This document shows positions 61,135-64,000 of a stretch of 64,000 bases of DNA, one piece after another. A model generated the notes under the pieces. It was not told where the DNA came from, made no database searches, and saw only the letters and a program-made list of their open reading frames with translations. The number at the start of each line of letters is the position of its first letter. Within the stretch, counting starts at the first letter, position 1. The stretch is from CALKZN01 sp050633785 (lineage in GTDB: Bacteria; Pseudomonadota; Gammaproteobacteria; Arenicellales; Arenicellaceae): positions 47,593 through 111,592 of the forward strand of contig JBOEHE010000053.1 of assembly GCA_050633785.1 (NCBI GenBank), given 5' to 3'. The position numbers were made by a program, and so were the translations under genes.

Positions 61135-62826
61135 ATGAAAAATCACGAAAAAATAAACCCGCACCCAGATAGTGTGCGGTTCCGTCAAGGAAGAAATCCG
61201 TTAATAACTATGTTTGCGTGCGCTATGGTTTTGCCGATGTCGCTACCTCTAATGGCTCAATCATTTCCAGATAATGCTCTGGTGTATAAAGTTACTCAAC
61301 ATGGGATTGATGACGCTCAAGTGTCGAAGTTAATTGATTCATTTGAATTAAAAGATCGACCAGAACGTTCAGATGGTGCATTGCGCTATACAGACACAAA
61401 ACAATTCCTGGCACTGCCGATGCGCAAGCTCGCAGATGATGTCAAAACTGAAAACGAAGACGATGGAGAGATTGTCTTTGAAGGGTTCGATGTTGACGCT
61501 ATTAAAGAACTGAAAGTGCTCAATCCAGAGGAAGCAAGAACTTTGGTGTCCCAGAAACTAAAGAGCATGGATTTACTACCCGAAGAAGCTGAAGCACTGG
61601 CAAGCAATAGCCAATTTGAACTGGTTTCCATTAAGGGAGACACCATTATTGATCAAGCCATTGATACCGTGGTTTCTTATCAATTCAAACTCAAAGGAAT
61701 TCCTCTTGAAGGGCCGGGTTCTAAGATAAGAGTCGCGTTTGCTCCAAGCGGGGATACCAGCCAACTAAGCTATGCCTTTAGATCGTTGGAACCTTTGGAT
61801 GAAGTGCGTGTAGTTAAACGAGACGAAGCCTTTAAAAGGTGTGCAACATGGACCTTTGACAACAAAGGTTCAAGCCATGCCGTTAAAAATGCCAGTCTGG
61901 CTTATTTTGCACCACCTTTGTCGGAAAAAATAGAGACTCTTGAACCGAGTATACGCTGCGAATCTACCGATGAAAATGGTGCTGCCAGCCAAGTCTATTT
62001 TGTTTCGGCTTTGATAGATGCTAAACCTGCTCCGATAGAACCTTCACCGCAGAAGAATAGAGAAAACAGAAAGAACAGAAAGTTCAGCGATTTTTTTGAT
62101 TTCTCTTTGATTAATACCGCGCATGCTGCATTTAATCGACGAGATGTGGGGAGTGAGGGAACAGGACCATGTTCTGGTTTACCCAATACAGGTGCAAACC
62201 TACAGAGTTTCAACAGTCGTATGACTAGCGATGGGGTTGCCGTCCAGTTTAGCTGGCTTGATGCGAATGCATGGGAGCAGGATTGGAAAGATCCTAGCTT
62301 GTCCGGTGATGACCAGGATTGGGTAGATGATGTTGATATGGCTTATTGGCAAGGTCATGGCTGGCCGAGTGGATTTAGTTTTTCGGGCTGTAGCTCGAAT
62401 GACGATGCTTCAATGACTAATACGGATGCTCTTTGGGGTAATAGAAATGTCGAGTGGATCAGTTTGTTTACCTGTTTAGTTCTCAAAAATGATTCAGGCG
62501 GACAACGCTGGTGGCAACGTTGGGGACCAGCATTTGATCGTTTACACCAAATCAACAGCTTTGATACGGTTTCTTATCACAGCTCGCAGCATGGTGGAAT
62601 ATTTGCTAACTATATGTTGAAAAATAATCCACTGAATGTTCGCCAAGCATGGTCTCAAGCTTCAATAGACGACCAACCAGCTCAAGTCATCTGGGCCACA
62701 ATGGGTGTGGTTAGTGGTGGTTCACTCAACAATTTTAATGACTATTACTGGGGCAAAGGCAGTGTCGGACCAGATATTCCAGCCAATCAAATTGATAGTT
62801 ATTGGAGAATATCCGGAGGATCATAA
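61135..62826 (+). CDS. exported DUF6345-like protein with possible caspase-like His/Cys dyad
   Basis: A 563-residue secreted or envelope protein. Signal peptide about 20-42 (MFACAMVLPMSLPLMAQS after a charged n-region). Residues 45-300 form an N-terminal domain like the propeptides of secreted peptidases, followed by a basic linker (NRENRKNRKF). The C-terminal domain (345-563) resembles DUF6345: MAYWQGHGWPSGFSF with His408-Gly409, VEWISLFTCLVL with Cys447, and HGGIFANYML. The HG and hydrophobic-strand-plus-Cys pattern recalls caspase/gingipain-clan peptidases; this is inference. SD AGGGGA precedes the ATG. A terminator follows. Confidence 0.7.
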   Translation: MKNHEKINPHPDSVRFRQGRNPLITMFACAMVLPMSLPLMAQSFPDNALVYKVTQHGIDDAQVSKLIDSFELKDRPERSDGALRYTDTKQFLALPMRKLADDVKTENEDDGEIVFEGFDVDAIKELKVLNPEEARTLVSQKLKSMDLLPEEAEALASNSQFELVSIKGDTIIDQAIDTVVSYQFKLKGIPLEGPGSKIRVAFAPSGDTSQLSYAFRSLEPLDEVRVVKRDEAFKRCATWTFDNKGSSHAVKNASLAYFAPPLSEKIETLEPSIRCESTDENGAASQVYFVSALIDAKPAPIEPSPQKNRENRKNRKFSDFFDFSLINTAHAAFNRRDVGSEGTGPCSGLPNTGANLQSFNSRMTSDGVAVQFSWLDANAWEQDWKDPSLSGDDQDWVDDVDMAYWQGHGWPSGFSFSGCSSNDDASMTNTDALWGNRNVEWISLFTCLVLKNDSGGQRWWQRWGPAFDRLHQINSFDTVSYHSSQHGGIFANYMLKNNPLNVRQAWSQASIDDQPAQVIWATMGVVSGGSLNNFNDYYWGKGSVGPDIPANQIDSYWRISGGS

Positions 62827-62846
62827 AATCTTCCAGATTCCATAAA

Positions 62847-62872
62847 GAAACGAGACAGGGAGGTCTCGTTTT
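62847..62872 (+). terminator. terminator after the DUF6345-like gene
   Basis: AAACGAGAC/GTCTCGTTT stem of 9 bp with an AGGGAG loop and a T-tract, 21 bp after the stop codon. Confidence 0.88.
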
Positions 62873-63192
62873 GCTTTTTAATACTTCGATTTTCATACAA
62901 AATCTAATGAGTTTGCAATCGCCTCTCTTAAAGAAACCCTGACTCTACACAAGATTTTCCTTTATCTGGAGTAGATCGCTTTCACGGTGTTCTGATCGTT
63001 AAATGTATATCATATCTAAAATACTAGCGATAAGGATGTAAAGCCATTATGCTATCCAGCATTACAAAATGACCTTTTATTTATGAATTTGTTGGTTTTG
63101 TAAGTGAACTGTTCAATAAGTTCTGATTATGTATATGTAATTGTATTTGAAAATTTTACTACAGTTGGAAGCAGATCAAGAGGAGAAAGGTG
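62873..63192. other. intergenic region upstream of the propeller sensor
   Basis: About 320 bp, AT-rich, no gene seen. AGGAGA at 63181-63186 is the ribosome binding site of the next gene. Confidence 0.5.
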
Positions 63193-64000
63193 ATGGGTGT
63201 GCAGTTCTGGGGGAGGTGGGTATTAAGATTTACGCTGTTGGTTGTTGTTAACACGCTGGAAGCGAGAGGGGTTAAAGAGTCATATCAAAATTTTGAAAGA
63301 TACTCTATTTTAGATGGATTATCGCAAAGCCTGGTTCAGGATATTGTTCAAGATAATACAGGGTATATGTGGTTTGCTACGGGCAACGGCCTTAGTCGGT
63401 ATGATGGATATGAGTTTAAAGTATTTAGAAGAGAACAAAGCAATAATAAAACCCTCACGGGTGACTATATTAAAGCATTGTTGGTTGATAGCTCAGGCAT
63501 ATTGTGGGTTGGGACACTTGGAGATGGCTTAAATGTATATACTCATGATGATGAGTCTTTTGAGCTATTTAACTTGGGTTTAGATGAGAATGGATTAGAA
63601 ATATATGAACTCTTTGAAGATTCTCAATCCAGAATCTGGGTTGGCACTAATAAAGGGCTTTACAGTATTTCTAAAAATAGGAAGAACACCAAAAGTCACA
63701 ATAAAGCATTGCGCTTAGACGATACTATCGTAACAACTATTACACAAACAAAGGATGGCTCGATTTGGATAGGTACTAATACAGCGGAACTTCTTGCGAT
63801 TTCTTCTATTACGCATGAACAAAGCGTTTATGAAGGTTCACTAAGTGGGCTGAAAGGCTTGGAAATTACCTCTATTTTACCCATTTCAGAAGATGCGTTA
63901 TTTGTTGGTACATCTCGTAATGGTGTTTATTCATACAAGTCTTCATCAAACACCTTTGTTAAGGAACATCTATTTGATGACAAACTTGGTGAAGTTGGTG
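63193..64000 (+). CDS. two-component-type beta-propeller sensor, N-terminal part
   Basis: Only the first 269 codons are in the window; the gene runs off the right edge. The start is the ATG at 63193 (SD AGGAGA, 6 bp); a GTG one codon earlier also exists. A signal peptide (RFTLLVVVNTLEA) precedes YSILDGLSQSLVQDIVQDNTG, the typical first blade of Reg_prop sensors. Repeats follow with the pattern D-x-x-G-x-hW-hGT (YMWFATGNGLSRYDG, ILWVGTLGDGLNVY, RIWVGTNKGLYS, SIWIGTNTAELLA). Such proteins usually continue into a Y_Y_Y domain, a membrane span and a GGDEF or histidine kinase module, which cannot be seen here. Confidence 0.88.
   Translation, partial: MGVQFWGRWVLRFTLLVVVNTLEARGVKESYQNFERYSILDGLSQSLVQDIVQDNTGYMWFATGNGLSRYDGYEFKVFRREQSNNKTLTGDYIKALLVDSSGILWVGTLGDGLNVYTHDDESFELFNLGLDENGLEIYELFEDSQSRIWVGTNKGLYSISKNRKNTKSHNKALRLDDTIVTTITQTKDGSIWIGTNTAELLAISSITHEQSVYEGSLSGLKGLEITSILPISEDALFVGTSRNGVYSYKSSSNTFVKEHLFDDKLGEVG

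Overview
The window is a 64-kb piece of a gammaproteobacterial chromosome, most likely from the Pseudomonadales/Oceanospirillales side of the class. This rests on gene order: leuCDB-asd-fimV-truA-trpF-accD-folC-SPOR-cvpA-purF-metZ, recA-recX-alaS-lysC-csrA and lepA-lepB-rnc-era-recO-pdxJ are the blocks seen in Pseudomonas and marine relatives. The DNA looks moderately AT-rich. No genus can be named from the sequence alone.

Positions 1-37437 are core genome. The left block (1-14526) covers leucine biosynthesis, aspartate semialdehyde dehydrogenase, the polar hub FimV, tRNA pseudouridylation, tryptophan and fatty-acid enzymes, folate, purine and methionine synthesis. It ends at a perfect hairpin terminator shared with a convergent outer-membrane-type gene. 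Next come ftsB, ygfZ and a succinate dehydrogenase locus (sdhCDAB) bracketed by two assembly factors: an SDHAF4-type protein upstream and SdhE (with YgfX) downstream. nadB and lepA are divergent with only a 357-bp gap and no rpoE/anti-sigma genes between them. lepA-lepB-DUF4845-rnc-era-recO-pdxJ, avtA, recA-recX, alaS, lysC and csrA follow. This csrA carries an acidic C-terminal tail.

Positions 37460-40756 lie between two tRNA genes. A tRNA-Ser is cut by a run of 19 Ns and followed by two copies of a hairpin-rich element of about 160 bp. Then come a DUF4212/sodium-solute symporter pair and an unknown membrane-anchored protein, up to an intact tRNA-Arg(ACG).

Positions 40757-57192 look like a catabolic island. 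The last 31 nt of tRNA-Arg are repeated (29/31) at 57162-57192. Inside are a malonate module (GntR regulator, TRAP transporter, malonyl-CoA decarboxylase, malonyl-CoA synthetase, plus an extra TRAP binding protein) and a polyol module (AraC regulator; long-chain polyol dehydrogenase, HAD phosphatase, transaldolase, transketolase, xylulokinase). The polyol set could convert D-arabitol through D-xylulose to xylulose-5-phosphate and pentose-phosphate intermediates. I see no integrase.

Positions 57356-64000 are an accessory sensing/secretion region: a small protein with a Tat-like leader, a histidine kinase with its NarL-type regulator (apparently starting at CTG), a large exported protein resembling DUF6345 with a possible His/Cys dyad, and the beginning of a beta-propeller sensor that runs off the end.
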